A stretch of DNA of 64,000 nt from Phycisphaeraceae bacterium (GCA_019636515.1 JAHBXI010000001.1:496001-560000), one strand, 5' to 3'. Numbered from the stretch's first letter, positions 17,805 through 27,662 are shown. The notes: generated from the letters alone by a model not told the origin. Numbers and translations are program-made.

Positions 17805-20800
17805 GTCCGCACGGGGTCCTTGTCCGCGGCGACGACCCTTTCCCAATGCTCTTCCAGGCGCTTGATGGAGACGGCCACGCTTGTCCGAAGTTCCTGGGCA
17901 AAGAGCGAGACACGGAGTTCCTCAAGCAGGTACCGGTGCTCTTCGAGCGCGGGGTCGTACAGCCCCCGGTCGTGGTGGTGCTTGGCCCTTGTGAGATAGT
18001 TGATCCAGAGATGTCGCATCTGTGCCATCGCTCGCCGGTCACGGTCCAAGCCGGCGTTGGCGAGTTTGTCCAACCGGGAACGCACGCCCGCCAGGAACCG
18101 CGGGAGGTGCCCACGCCATGCCCGGGGCGTCGCCGCCAGGAACCCCCGGTCGGTGAGCAAGGCCAGGTGCAGCCGGGCATCGGCGGCCGACTCGGCCCAC
18201 GCCTCGGGCATGCGACGCTCCAGGGCGACCGAGGCGGCGTGCCAGCACGACAGGATCTCAGCCACTTCCTCCGCGACGGACTCCCCGGCGCGGTAGATCG
18301 AGGCGGTCCCCTCGTCAAGTTGGCGTTGGAACGTGCCCGCGTCGCGGACGATCCACGGGTCTTTCATGAACGCCCGCTCGGCCACCAGCAATTCAAACTG
18401 ATCGCGGAACTCCGCCGATCCTCCCAGGGGTGCGTAGACCACGCCCAGGGACTCGATCGATGGGATGGCTTTCATCGCGGATCGGATCTCGGGACGTGCC
18501 TTGCGCCAATAGAGCCGTCGAAGACCCGCCCGGGTCCGGTGGAGAGCCTCGGCCTCCGAGCGCAACAGCCGTATCGACACCGTGTCGCCGCGCTCGATGA
18601 TGGCCGGATGTCCCGAGAGATGGACCCCGAATCGCTCGAGTTCCATCCGCGCCGGCAGGTCACCAAATGTCCAGTCCGTGAGGTCGTCGCGGTCGAACCG
18701 GTCGCGGGCGAACTCCGCGAACCGCTCGTCGGCCAGGGGCGTGAGTTTTCGCCGAAGGTCATCCGGATCACGCCCGCGGGCCACCTCCTCTCCCCGGTCA
18801 TCCACCACGCAAACGTTCAGGCGCAGGTGCGGGGGGAGTTCGTCAAACTTCCAGGCCCCCGGCGGCACCAACGCCCCGATGCGCCGTCCAAGTTCCTCCG
18901 AGAGAACCGCGTCGAGCGGTCGGTTCGCAAAGGCCAGGTTCCGCAGGCACTCGTCGGCGAACTCCGGCACGCTCTGGATAGGGTGGCGGAGGTTCTTTGG
19001 AAGCAGACGAACCAGGGCGATGACTTTGTCGCGGAGCATCCCCGGCACCAGCCATTCGCAGCGGGAAGGGCTCAGGCCGCCGATGGCGTGGAGCGGTACG
19101 GTCACGGTCACGCCGTCGTCGGCGGCCCCCGGGTCGTACACGTACGTAAGGGGCACTTCCGCCACGGGCGGCGCGGCGGGTCGGTCCTGGCTCCTGGCGT
19201 TGGGATCGGTCCCGGGCGCCACGACGGGGAGCACGTCGGGGTAGGCCTGGGGCGTGATGCGCGGATCGTCTTCCACCACGGCGTCGGCCCTGGACATGAA
19301 CAAGAGCCTCGGGTCGGCCCTCTCGGCTCCGCGGCGCCACTTCTCGAACGCCGCCATGCTGAAGATGCCCGGCGGGAGGCGCCGGTCGTAGAACGCGAAC
19401 CTTGCCTGGGCGTCGGCGATCAGCCCGTGCTTGCGTGCCTTGGCCTCGATCGCGGCGGCCTGCTCGATGACCCCGCGGTTATGTTCAAAGTACGCGCCGT
19501 GGTGCTCGGCGTCTCCCTCGACCAGCGCGTGGTGGATGAAGATCTCGCGTGAATGTCGCGGGTCGATCGGCCCGTAGTGGATGCGCCGGCGCGCCACGAT
19601 CTCAAGCCCCCACAACGTGACACGCTCATAGGCCATGACCGTCGCGTGCTCCCGGTCCCAGTGCGGCTCGGCGTGGTGCCGGCGGACCAGGTGCGCCCCG
19701 ACTTGCTCGATCCACTCGGGCTGGATCTTCGCGACCGTGCGCGCGTACAGGCGGCTGGTCTGGACGAGTTCGGCCGCGACGATCCACCGGGGCCCGCGCC
19801 GGAACAGCGCGCTGCCGGGCCAGATCGAGAATGAGCCCGAGTTCGGAGAAGCCCCCGATCCGCCCCCCCCCGCGCCGCGAGTGCCCACGTACGACGCATC
19901 CTCCGCTTTTTTCGCGACGTTGCCGAGCATCCCGGCCAGGACCGCGCGGTGCAGCGTCGCGTGCCGCGTCTGGGCCTCGATGGTGTCGTTCCTGGTCGGC
20001 AAGACGCCGGCCTTGGCCGCCATCTCCTCATCGCGTCCGTACTTGCCGTTCCACATCCCGCGGAACACCCCGCACGCGTACCCCATCTGGGCCATCAACT
20101 CGTGCAGTTGCCGATGCACCTCTTCCCACTCTCGCATCCGCAGGTACGAGACGAACCCTGCTCGGCACAGCCGCCTGAGTTTGCCGTGAGAGAGATGCCG
20201 CTTGTGCTCCTGGAACCAACTCCACAAATTCAGGAGCGTCACGAAGTCCGACTCTCCATCGGAGAATCGCCGGTGCGACTGGTCCGCCGCCGCCGCCTGC
20301 TCAAACGGCCGGTCCCGAGGGTCCTGCACCGAGAGCGCCGACGCGATGACGAGCATCTCCGCCAGGCAGCCCTCCTTGTCCGCCGCGAGCAGCATCCTTC
20401 CAAGCCGCGGATCAATCGGCAGGCGGGCCATCTCGGCGCCCAGGGTCGTCAGGCGTTCCTGATCGTCGATCGCTCCCAGTTCGGCCAGGGTGTCGTACCC
20501 CGACCTCACCGAGCGGCCGTCGGGTGGCTCCACGAACGGGAATTCCTCGATCCTGCCAAGCCGCAGCGCCTTCATCTGAAGGATGACCGACGCCAGGTTG
20601 GTCCGCAGGATCTCCGGCTCGGTAAACTCCGGACGCTGGGCGAAATCGTCCTGGGCGTACAACCTGAAGCACACCCCCGGGCCGAGTCTCCCGGCGCGGC
20701 CCTTGCGCTGGTCCGCCGAGGCTCGCGAGATCGCCTCGATCGGCAGCCGAGTGACTTTCGTCCTGGGGTTGAACCGCTTGATCCTGGCCAGCCCGGTGTC

Positions 20801-21925
20801 AACCACGTAACGGATCCCCGGCACCGTCAGCGACGTCTCCGCGACGTTGGTGGCCAGAACGATCCGACGACGGCCGTGGGGCTCGAAAATCCGCATCTGC
20901 TCGTCGGGGGAGAGCCTGGCGTACAGCGGGAGAACCTGGACGTCCGGGGGATGATGCCGGCGCAGCGCCTCGGCGGTTTCGCGGATCTCGCGTTCCCCGG
21001 GGAGGAAGACGAGCACATCCCCCGAGCCCATGCCCGCGGCCTGGTCCACCGCGCCCAGAATCGCCGACTCGAGGTCCGGCGCCGACTCGTGTTCCTCATC
21101 ACCGGATGCCGGCGGGGCGTACACGACCTCGACCGGATACGTCCGCCCGGGCACCATCACCACCGGCGCGGGATGCCCCGACCCCGCCGGAGCACCCCCC
21201 GGAACAGGCGCCGCGAAATGGCGGGCAAACCGCTCCGGGTCAATCGTCGCGGAGGTCACGATCACCTTCAGATCCGGCCGCCGTGGCAGCAGTTGCCGCA
21301 GGTACCCCAGCAGAAAATCGATGTTCAGGCTCCGCTCGTGCGCCTCGTCGATGATGATCGTGTCGTACGTCCACAGGTAGCGATCGGCCTGCGTCTCGGC
21401 CAGGAGGATTCCGTCGGTCATCACCTTGACGCACGTGCCGGGGCCGGTCCGATCCCCGAAACGAACCTTTGATCCCACGACACCGCCCACCGCAACTCCC
21501 AGTTCCTGCGCGATGCGGACCGCCACCGACCGGGCCGCGATCCGCCGCGGCTGGGTGTGGCCGATCATCCCCGCCACGCCGCGCCCGACCTCCAGGCAGA
21601 TCTTCGGCAACTGCGTCGTTTTGCCCGAGCCCGTCTCCCCGCACAGAACCACCACCTGGTGCTCGAGGATCGCGCTCTTGATCCGCTCCCGCATCGCCGA
21701 GACGGGAAGTTCCGCCGGGTACGACGGGATGGGCACCGCCGCGGCTCGCCGACGGCGGCGGGCGATCGATTCCTCGACTTCACGTTCCAGGCGCGCCACG
21801 ACGGCCGACACCGGCTCGCGCCCGTGACGCTCGGCTTCGATTCGGCGCAGCGACCGCGCGATCCGCTGGGCGTCGGCGATCATGCACTGATCGAGTCGTC
21901 GGGATATCGACCTGGCGGCGTCCAT
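17801..21925 (-). CDS. hrpA: ATP-dependent RNA helicase HrpA (DEAH box)
   Basis: 1374 residues, the usual size for HrpA. Walker A is VLCGETGSGKTTQLP, the DEAH box is IIIDEAHERSLN, motif III VTSATIDPERF, and motif VI QRKGRAGR. After the helicase core come the HA2 and OB-fold regions and the long C-terminal DUF3418-type domain typical of HrpA. Family members act in mRNA processing and rescue of stalled, collided ribosomes. The open frame continues far upstream through antisense of psd and pssA; the ATG at 21925 is where homology begins. Confidence 0.93.
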   Translation of the reverse strand: MDAARSISRRLDQCMIADAQRIARSLRRIEAERHGREPVSAVVARLEREVEESIARRRRRAAAVPIPSYPAELPVSAMRERIKSAILEHQVVVLCGETGSGKTTQLPKICLEVGRGVAGMIGHTQPRRIAARSVAVRIAQELGVAVGGVVGSKVRFGDRTGPGTCVKVMTDGILLAETQADRYLWTYDTIIIDEAHERSLNIDFLLGYLRQLLPRRPDLKVIVTSATIDPERFARHFAAPVPGGAPAGSGHPAPVVMVPGRTYPVEVVYAPPASGDEEHESAPDLESAILGAVDQAAGMGSGDVLVFLPGEREIRETAEALRRHHPPDVQVLPLYARLSPDEQMRIFEPHGRRRIVLATNVAETSLTVPGIRYVVDTGLARIKRFNPRTKVTRLPIEAISRASADQRKGRAGRLGPGVCFRLYAQDDFAQRPEFTEPEILRTNLASVILQMKALRLGRIEEFPFVEPPDGRSVRSGYDTLAELGAIDDQERLTTLGAEMARLPIDPRLGRMLLAADKEGCLAEMLVIASALSVQDPRDRPFEQAAAADQSHRRFSDGESDFVTLLNLWSWFQEHKRHLSHGKLRRLCRAGFVSYLRMREWEEVHRQLHELMAQMGYACGVFRGMWNGKYGRDEEMAAKAGVLPTRNDTIEAQTRHATLHRAVLAGMLGNVAKKAEDASYVGTRGAGGGGSGASPNSGSFSIWPGSALFRRGPRWIVAAELVQTSRLYARTVAKIQPEWIEQVGAHLVRRHHAEPHWDREHATVMAYERVTLWGLEIVARRRIHYGPIDPRHSREIFIHHALVEGDAEHHGAYFEHNRGVIEQAAAIEAKARKHGLIADAQARFAFYDRRLPPGIFSMAAFEKWRRGAERADPRLLFMSRADAVVEDDPRITPQAYPDVLPVVAPGTDPNARSQDRPAAPPVAEVPLTYVYDPGAADDGVTVTVPLHAIGGLSPSRCEWLVPGMLRDKVIALVRLLPKNLRHPIQSVPEFADECLRNLAFANRPLDAVLSEELGRRIGALVPPGAWKFDELPPHLRLNVCVVDDRGEEVARGRDPDDLRRKLTPLADERFAEFARDRFDRDDLTDWTFGDLPARMELERFGVHLSGHPAIIERGDTVSIRLLRSEAEALHRTRAGLRRLYWRKARPEIRSAMKAIPSIESLGVVYAPLGGSAEFRDQFELLVAERAFMKDPWIVRDAGTFQRQLDEGTASIYRAGESVAEEVAEILSCWHAASVALERRMPEAWAESAADARLHLALLTDRGFLAATPRAWRGHLPRFLAGVRSRLDKLANAGLDRDRRAMAQMRHLWINYLTRAKHHHDRGLYDPALEEHRYLLEELRVSLFAQELRTSVAVSIKRLEEHWERVVAADKDPVRT

Positions 21926-22021
21926 CGGACGACAGCCTAGCCGCGGGGATGGCCCGTCGGCCGTTTCGGCTTGACCTCGCGCGACACCCCCGGCCGGCCC
22001 GCGACTCCTAAACTGTCCCAC

Positions 22022-22807
22022 GTGTCCACCGCCACCTCTCCACGAGTCTTCGCCCCAAGCGCAACCTTCCCACCCAGGCCCGTGCTGGGCATCACCGCGC
22101 CGGGGTGGCCGATCATCGGGGCCTTTGTCGCCGTCGGTGCGGGCGTGACTTCCGCCGCGATGGCGATTCTCGGCCCGTGGGGGTGGTCCGTGGCCGTCGT
22201 GGCGAGCCTGCTCGTGGCGTGGTGCGTCTGGTTCTTCCGTGATCCCGACCGTGCCACCCCCACCGAGGCGGGCGTTGTTATCTCCCCCGCCGACGGCGTG
22301 GTCTGCCAGATCGTCGAGCAGGCCCCGGCGCGGGGGGTCATCCCGGGGGATCCTCTCCCTCCCGACCGCCCGGTGACTCGCATCAGCGTCTTCATGAACG
22401 TCTTCGATGTCCATGTCAACCGCGCCCCGGCCGACGGTGTCGTCGAATCGCTCTCGTACGTGCCTGGCAGGTTCTTCAACGCCAGTTTCGACAAGGCCAG
22501 CGAGCACAACGAACGCCTCGCCATGACGATCCGGCTTCCGGATGGGCGCCGGTGCGTCTGCGTTCAGATCGCCGGGCTGGTCGCGCGACGGATCGTCTGC
22601 CAGGCACGCGAGGGCATCCAGGTTGCCAGGGGCCACCGCTACGGGCTCATTCGGTTTGGCTCCCGCGTGGACGTCTACCTCCCCGATGGTTATGCCCCCT
22701 GCGTCCAGGTCGGGCAGCGTGCCGTCGCGGGAGCCACCGTGATCTCGCGCCGGTCCTTGGCGATCACTTTGCCCGACGGCACGGCACCGGCGAGCGAAGG
22801 AGCCTGA
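22022..22807 (+). CDS. psd: phosphatidylserine decarboxylase proenzyme (short, archaeal-type)
   Basis: 261 residues. Two membrane-embedding helices (about 20-65) precede WFFRDPDRATP, VISPADGVVCQI, and SVFMNVFDVHVNR. The self-cleavage site is the Gly-Ser in YGLIRFGSRVDVYLP, where the serine becomes the pyruvoyl cofactor. It makes phosphatidylethanolamine from phosphatidylserine. The GTG at 22022 is preferred because the frame upstream has only a TTG. The stop precedes pssA's GTG by a single base, so the two genes form one operon for PE synthesis. Confidence 0.93.
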   Translation: MSTATSPRVFAPSATFPPRPVLGITAPGWPIIGAFVAVGAGVTSAAMAILGPWGWSVAVVASLLVAWCVWFFRDPDRATPTEAGVVISPADGVVCQIVEQAPARGVIPGDPLPPDRPVTRISVFMNVFDVHVNRAPADGVVESLSYVPGRFFNASFDKASEHNERLAMTIRLPDGRRCVCVQIAGLVARRIVCQAREGIQVARGHRYGLIRFGSRVDVYLPDGYAPCVQVGQRAVAGATVISRRSLAITLPDGTAPASEGA

Positions 22808-22808
22808 C

Positions 22809-23639
22809 GTGTTCCTCGGGTATCCCTCCAAACCACGCGAGCACGAAGTCCCCATACGCCACATCGTGCCGAACCTGATTACCACGCTCTCGCTGTGCGC
22901 CGGCCTGTCCGCGATCCACTTTGCCCTCAAGCCCGACTGGGACCGCGCCATCACCGCGGTGCTGATCGCGGCCGTGCTCGACGGGCTCGACGGACGCGCC
23001 GCCCGGATGCTCAACGCCACCAGCCGCTTCGGAGCCGTCCTTGACTCGCTCGCCGACTTCCTCGCCTTCGGAGTCGCCCCGGGGATCATCCTCCACCGCT
23101 GGCTCCTGGCCGACTCCACGCGCGCCGGGCACCTGGACATCGTCTGCCTCGCCGCCGTGATGACGTACGTGCTGTGCGCCGCCCTTCGCCTGGCCCGCTT
23201 CACCGCCTCCGCCAAACCCCACCGCGCCGGGCAGGTCCCGTCCCGCTTCTTCGTCGGCCTGCCTACCCCCGCCGCGGCCGCGATCGTCCTTATACCGCCC
23301 ATGCTCCGGGAGTCCAAGTTCGTCGGCGTGGAACTGCCGCTGGCGATCGTGGTCGCCCACACGTTCTTCATCGCCGGGCTCCAGATCAGCCGCCAGCCGT
23401 TGTTCTCCTTCAAGAGGCTTCGCGTCCATCGCCGGTCGGTCGTCCCGCTGATGGCGCTGGTCGGCCTCATCGTCGTGGCCGCCATCAAGGACTTCTGGCT
23501 CGCGCTCGCGTCGCTCTCGTTCCTGTACCTGCTCACGCTTCCGGCGAGCATCGTCTCCTACCGCCGCGCAAGGGCCACCGGCCAGGAATCCGCTCCTCCG
23601 CCGGCGATCGTCCCCGACGAGCCTCACCCCGCCGGATAG
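22809..23639 (+). CDS. pssA: CDP-diacylglycerol-serine O-phosphatidyltransferase
   Basis: 276-residue integral membrane enzyme of the CDP-alcohol phosphatidyltransferase family. The catalytic motif DG(x)2AR(x)8G(x)3D(x)3D is visible as DGLDGRAARMLNATSRFGAV followed by LDSLAD. About seven hydrophobic helices follow. It makes the phosphatidylserine that Psd decarboxylates. The start is a GTG one base after the psd stop. The C-terminus is a short Pro-rich cytoplasmic tail. Confidence 0.93.
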   Translation: MFLGYPSKPREHEVPIRHIVPNLITTLSLCAGLSAIHFALKPDWDRAITAVLIAAVLDGLDGRAARMLNATSRFGAVLDSLADFLAFGVAPGIILHRWLLADSTRAGHLDIVCLAAVMTYVLCAALRLARFTASAKPHRAGQVPSRFFVGLPTPAAAAIVLIPPMLRESKFVGVELPLAIVVAHTFFIAGLQISRQPLFSFKRLRVHRRSVVPLMALVGLIVVAAIKDFWLALASLSFLYLLTLPASIVSYRRARATGQESAPPPAIVPDEPHPAG

Positions 23640-23730
23640 CCACTTCACTTCCCGCGGATTGCCCGGGTTGGGAACGCCCCGAGAGATCCCTTTATTCGGC
23701 CCGTTTGACTTGGGTTTCGGGGCGAGTAGT

Positions 23731-23758
23731 ATTTGCATAATGACGCAATTATGCAAAT
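23731..23758 (+). promoter_or_regulatory. ArsR operator: 11-bp perfect inverted repeat over the start codon
   Basis: ATTTGCATAAT and ATTATGCAAAT (23731-23741 and 23748-23758) are perfect complements separated by 6 bases. They are strikingly AT-rich in this genome and cover the predicted arsR ATG. ArsR/SmtB repressors bind such repeats and autoregulate, so this is the likely operator of the arsR-arsM unit. Confidence 0.8.
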
Positions 23759-24132
23759 CTTGCCCGGCCACCCCTCGCCAGGCCGCCGCCCGGAAGCACG
23801 CCATCGACCGTCGGCTCGACCACGCCCTGTTCAAGGCCTTTGCCGATCCCACCCGCGCCCTGCTGATCGCCTGCATCGCCAAATGCGGCCGGGGGTGTTC
23901 GGTCGGTGAAATCGCCGAGTGCTGTTCGGTTGACGTCTCGGTCGTTTCCCGCCATCTCTCCATGCTCGCCAGGGCCGGCGTGCTTGAACCCCGCCGCCGA
24001 GGCCGCGCCATGCTGTACCAGGTCCGGTACCGGGAACTATCCCGCGCCTTGCGGGACCTCGCCGACGCCATCGACGCCTGCGGCCCGGTCGAGAATGACA
24101 AGAAGGAGGACCGCTGTGGCGGCGGTTGCTGA
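23740..24132 (+). CDS. arsR: ArsR-family transcriptional repressor
   Basis: 130 residues with a winged-helix core: HALFKAFADPTRALLIACIA, then the recognition region CSVGEIAECCSVDVSVVSRHLSM, a wing GRAMLYQV, and a C-terminal CGGGC. Cysteines cluster near the N-terminus (CKSC), in CIAKCGRGC, in ECC and at the C-terminus, giving several possible thiol sites for arsenite. The start at 23740 lies inside the inverted repeat, so translation may be leaderless or begin later. Upstream of arsM, it probably represses the pair until arsenite binds. Confidence 0.88.
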   Translation: MTQLCKSCPATPRQAAARKHAIDRRLDHALFKAFADPTRALLIACIAKCGRGCSVGEIAECCSVDVSVVSRHLSMLARAGVLEPRRRGRAMLYQVRYRELSRALRDLADAIDACGPVENDKKEDRCGGGC

Positions 24133-24389
24133 ACAAATCCGAGTCGCGCCACGTGGGCCGCCGACTCGCGCGCGGCGAACCGGCTCCGAGGCGGCCACCG
24201 GCCATTGGCCACCCATCTGGAGGATCGAGCCACACGCCCAGGAGACCGCGACGAGCAACGAGGCGATTGCTCACAGACAACGCCGACGCGACGGCATGGA
24301 TGAGATTTCCGCGACGCGGACCCGCCGCCTCCGACCCTGAACCCTCAAGCACACACGTCCGTTCAAGACCCCTCATCAGGAGTACCACG

Positions 24390-25268
24390 ATGAACCGCAC
24401 GAGCCCGAGCAACCACGGCCACGCCCCCGACACCGCGAACGCCATCCGCGAACACGTCCGCGAGGGATACTCACGCATCGCCCAGGGGGGGTGCTGCGGC
24501 CCTTCGGGCTCGGGCGGCGGCTGCTGCGGCGCGACCGCATTCTCTCCCGCCGATCTGGCCTCGAGCATGGGCTACTTGCCGGGGGAACTTGCCTCAACGC
24601 CGGCCGAGGCCAACCTGGGCCTTTCGTGCGGCAATCCCACGGCGATCGCGTCTTTACGCCCCGGTGAGGTCGTCCTCGACCTGGGTTCGGGCGGCGGCTT
24701 TGACTGCTTTGTCGCCGGACCAAAGGTCCAGGCGCGGGGCCGAGTCATCGGGGTGGACATGACGCCCGACATGCTTGCCCGCGCCCGGCGGAACATGGCG
24801 GCCTATCGAGCCGCCACCGGGCTGGACAATGTTGAGTTCCGCCTGGGTGAGATCGAGGCGCTCCCGGTGGCCGACTCGTCCGTGGACGTCGTGATCTCCA
24901 ATTGCGTCCTGAACCTCTCGCCCGACAAGCCTCGCGTCTGGCAGGAAATCTCTCGAGTGCTGAAGCCCGGAGGGCGCGTGGCGATTTCCGACCTGTCGCT
25001 GCTGCGCCCGCTGCCCGAATCGGTGCGTCAGGATGTGGAGGCGCTGGTGGGCTGCATCGCGGGCGCCTCGTTGATCGACGACGTTCGCGCGATGGCCGCC
25101 GCCGCCGGATTGTCGGACATCACGCTCACCCCCAAGCCCGTGTACGTCGAGGCCATGATGAACTGGCAGGACCCGCTGTACCGCCGCGTGGTCGAGAAAC
25201 TGCCCGCGGGAATGAAACCCGCGGACTACATCACCAGCCTCGACCTCACGGCTCGCAAGCCGGCGTGA
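24390..25268 (+). CDS. arsM: arsenite S-adenosylmethionine methyltransferase
   Basis: 292 residues. An N-terminal cysteine-rich segment GGCCGPSGSGGGCCG is followed by the class I SAM site VVLDLGSGGGFDCFVAG and VIGVDMTPDMLARARRN, then the conserved ISNCVLNLSPDK with the central arsenic-binding Cys, and VGCIAGAS with a further Cys. It methylates As(III) to mono-, di- and trimethylated species, which are less retained or volatile. AGGAG lies 6 bases before the ATG. It is 257 bases behind arsR; no arsB, acr3 or arsC is in the window. Confidence 0.93.
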   Translation: MNRTSPSNHGHAPDTANAIREHVREGYSRIAQGGCCGPSGSGGGCCGATAFSPADLASSMGYLPGELASTPAEANLGLSCGNPTAIASLRPGEVVLDLGSGGGFDCFVAGPKVQARGRVIGVDMTPDMLARARRNMAAYRAATGLDNVEFRLGEIEALPVADSSVDVVISNCVLNLSPDKPRVWQEISRVLKPGGRVAISDLSLLRPLPESVRQDVEALVGCIAGASLIDDVRAMAAAAGLSDITLTPKPVYVEAMMNWQDPLYRRVVEKLPAGMKPADYITSLDLTARKPA

Positions 25269-25281
25269 AAAACCGGGCGGG

Positions 25282-26520
25282 TCAGTCGCCGCCCGGCTCG
25301 GCCGCGGGCAACAGGCGGCCGATCATCATCGGCCTGATGGGGAACGCCTCGGCCACCGCCCGGAGTTCATCGAGCGTGACCGCGTTGATTCGGTCCAATT
25401 CCTGCTCCAGCGGGCGGTACTCCCCGAGCGAGAGCCACAGCCGGCCGAGCCGGTGCATGCGGTCGTGCGGACGCTCCCCGCCGAGCGTCGCCGCCGTCGT
25501 GAACTTGTTCCGCAGGCGTTCCAGGTCATCCGGCGTGATCGACTCGATCAGGCGGTCCAGTTCGGTCAGGACGTGATCGAGGATCTCCCCGGCTCGCCCG
25601 GGATCCCCCGAGGCGTAGATCATGTACTCGCCCGCGCCGTCGTGCGCGTCGAACGACGCCTGCGCCTCCTCGGCGATGCCGGTCTCGATCAGCGACCAGT
25701 GCAGGCGGCTGTTGTCCGACGCCCCCAGGATCTGCGCCAGCAGCGCGGCGGCGTAGCGGCGCTCATCGCGGATCGAGGGACCCGGCGCCATGGCGATCAT
25801 GTACGAACGGCCGACCTTCGCCTCCCGGATCGTGAAATCGCCGCGCGCGGGCGCGGGCGCGACCGGGTCCCGGGTCGCCCCGGTGGGTTTCCACCCGCCG
25901 CACAGCGATTCGATCCGCGCGACCTGCGCTTCGAAGTCCAGGCGGCCCGCCAGGGCGACCGCCATGTTGTCCGGCGAGTAGCGGGACGAGAAGTACGCGA
26001 GCATCTGGTCCCGCGAAAGGTCCGTGATGGTCCGCGTCGTTCCGAGCACGCGCTGGCCGAGTCCATGCCCGGTGTAGTAGCGCTCGACCGATTCCTCGTA
26101 CAGCACCCAGAACGGGTTGTCGCGGTACATCGCGATCTCTTCGAGGATCACGCCTTTTTCCGTGTCAAAGTCCGACTCCCGCAGCGCGGGCCGGAGCATC
26201 CGCCCCAGGAGTTGGTTGATCGTCGGCAGGTGCTCGGGCAGGCAGTGCGCGTAGAAGCACGTCATCTCGTTGGTCGTGTACGCGTTGTTCTTCGCCCCAC
26301 GATCGTCGAACGCCCGGTTCACGTCGTCCGCCGAGAGGTCGTGCGTTCCCTTGAACATCATGTGCTCGAGGAAATGGCTCACCCCCATCACCGACGGGTC
26401 TTCGTCGCGAGCCCCGGTCTTCACGAAATAGCCCGCCGCCGCCGTGTGCGCCGACGGATCGACCTCCGCCACGATCGTCAGGCCGTTGGGGAGCGTGGCG
26501 TGCTGAAAGCGGGACGTCAT
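25282..26520 (-). CDS. M16 family zinc metallopeptidase
   Basis: 412 residues with the inverted zinc motif in SHFLEHMMFKGTHD (HxxEH) near residue 47 and the third ligand Glu in EEIAMYRDNP about 75 residues on. Both halves of an M16 unit are present, as in the mitochondrial-processing-peptidase-like bacterial proteins (about 420 residues). No signal peptide is seen, so it is likely cytoplasmic, cleaving small peptides. The stop lies 13 bases from arsM's stop (convergent). The ATG overlaps the thiE stop by 4 bases. Confidence 0.9.
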   Translation of the reverse strand: MTSRFQHATLPNGLTIVAEVDPSAHTAAAGYFVKTGARDEDPSVMGVSHFLEHMMFKGTHDLSADDVNRAFDDRGAKNNAYTTNEMTCFYAHCLPEHLPTINQLLGRMLRPALRESDFDTEKGVILEEIAMYRDNPFWVLYEESVERYYTGHGLGQRVLGTTRTITDLSRDQMLAYFSSRYSPDNMAVALAGRLDFEAQVARIESLCGGWKPTGATRDPVAPAPARGDFTIREAKVGRSYMIAMAPGPSIRDERRYAAALLAQILGASDNSRLHWSLIETGIAEEAQASFDAHDGAGEYMIYASGDPGRAGEILDHVLTELDRLIESITPDDLERLRNKFTTAATLGGERPHDRMHRLGRLWLSLGEYRPLEQELDRINAVTLDELRAVAEAFPIRPMMIGRLLPAAEPGGD

Positions 26521-27626
26521 GCGGGAGGGTGCCTCGGGTCCTGGGTTGGAGGGGAAGATCGCTCGCCGTCAAGTTCTCGGCGCAGGCGGCGGCAGACTTC
26601 AGCCGGATCGGCCGCCGAGCATACGCACGAAGAGACCGCCACACCTCCAAACCCCCGCCCCACCACCTGGGCGATGTTCTCCGGACCGATCCCCCCGATC
26701 GCCAGACAGGGAAACCCGGCCAGCCTCGGATCCGAACGATACGCCGAAAGAACCCCAAGTCCCGCGATAAACGGCCTTTGTTTGGTCGAGGTCGGAAAGA
26801 CCGGCCCAATCCCGCACAGGTCCGCGCCATCCAGAACCGCCGCCGCCGCCTGCTCGACGTTCGACACCGATACCCCCACCAGGAGCGAGGATCCCGCCAG
26901 ACGCCGGATCTCGCCCGCCGGCAGGTCATCCTGCCCGACGTGGACACCATCGGCCCCGGCCAGCAGCGCGACATCCGGGCGGTCGTTGACCACCACCGCG
27001 ACGCCCGAAGGCCGCGCCATCTCGATCAACTCCCGCGTGCGGACAAGCAGTGCGCGGTCCGGCATCGCTTTTTCCCGCAACTGGAGGCAATCGGCTCCGC
27101 CGTCGATCGCCATTTTCGCGACGTACCTCCAGGAGTGCTTGGAGCACAGTTCCTCGGTGATCAGGACGCAGAGTTTCCACTGCGTCCGCCGCCCTGTCCC
27201 CAGGGCGATGACGACTCTCCGGTGCAGGTCGTACGTTTCGTACCGAGCCTTCTCGGCCAGACGGGCCGCGTCGATAGCCCCGGCGGCTTTGGCGGATTCC
27301 TCAAGCACGCGGAGGGCCTCGCACGCGCGCGCGCCCGCCGCCACCGCGACCGACGCCACGGTTGGCCGCTGGTACTCCCCCGCCCCGCTGACCCCGACGC
27401 CCGCATCCCCCGGCGTGTCCCGAGCCGCGAGCCGACCGAGCCCGTCAAGAGCCGGCGCCGATGACCCCAGCGATTCCCCATACCGGCGAAGCGCATGGCG
27501 AACCGACTTGCACCCGGCGCACAGGGTCTGGCATCCGATCACGAACCGAGCGACGTCTTCGAGAACCCGGAGGCCCTCGGAGGCTCGGTTGATGTTGGCA
27601 TCAATCATGCGCGCCAGCGGCGTCAT
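26517..27626 (-). CDS. thiE: ThiD2-ThiE fusion: thiamine phosphate synthase
   Basis: 369 residues in two domains. Residues 1-140 (MIDANINRASEGLRVLEDVA, LRVLEESAKAAGAID) match the ThiD2-type domain fused to ThiE in cyanobacteria and others, proposed to phosphorylate HMP-P. Residues 150-360 are ThiE: LQLREKAMPD, VVVNDRPDVALLAGADGVHV, GQDDLP, and IGPVFPTSTKQ. The enzyme joins HMP-PP and HET-P to thiamine phosphate. A TPP riboswitch might be expected, but only 36 bases separate it from the preceding gene and none is seen. Confidence 0.9.
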   Translation of the reverse strand: MTPLARMIDANINRASEGLRVLEDVARFVIGCQTLCAGCKSVRHALRRYGESLGSSAPALDGLGRLAARDTPGDAGVGVSGAGEYQRPTVASVAVAAGARACEALRVLEESAKAAGAIDAARLAEKARYETYDLHRRVVIALGTGRRTQWKLCVLITEELCSKHSWRYVAKMAIDGGADCLQLREKAMPDRALLVRTRELIEMARPSGVAVVVNDRPDVALLAGADGVHVGQDDLPAGEIRRLAGSSLLVGVSVSNVEQAAAAVLDGADLCGIGPVFPTSTKQRPFIAGLGVLSAYRSDPRLAGFPCLAIGGIGPENIAQVVGRGFGGVAVSSCVCSAADPAEVCRRLRRELDGERSSPPTQDPRHPPA

Positions 27627-27662
27627 CGGTCGGTGCGAGTGTACCCCGCTCGGGCTCGGGGC

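Noticed and set aside
17636-19552. 638-codon plus-strand open frame
   Set aside because: Antisense to hrpA; shadow composition.
21926-23551. In-frame upstream extension of hrpA over 500 codons
   Set aside because: Antisense to psd and pssA, which have complete catalytic motifs; HrpA homology starts at 21925.
24126-24389. Upstream extension of ArsM by 88 residues
   Set aside because: Arg/Pro-rich nonsense sequence; the ATG at 24390 has a good RBS and begins the family-like part.
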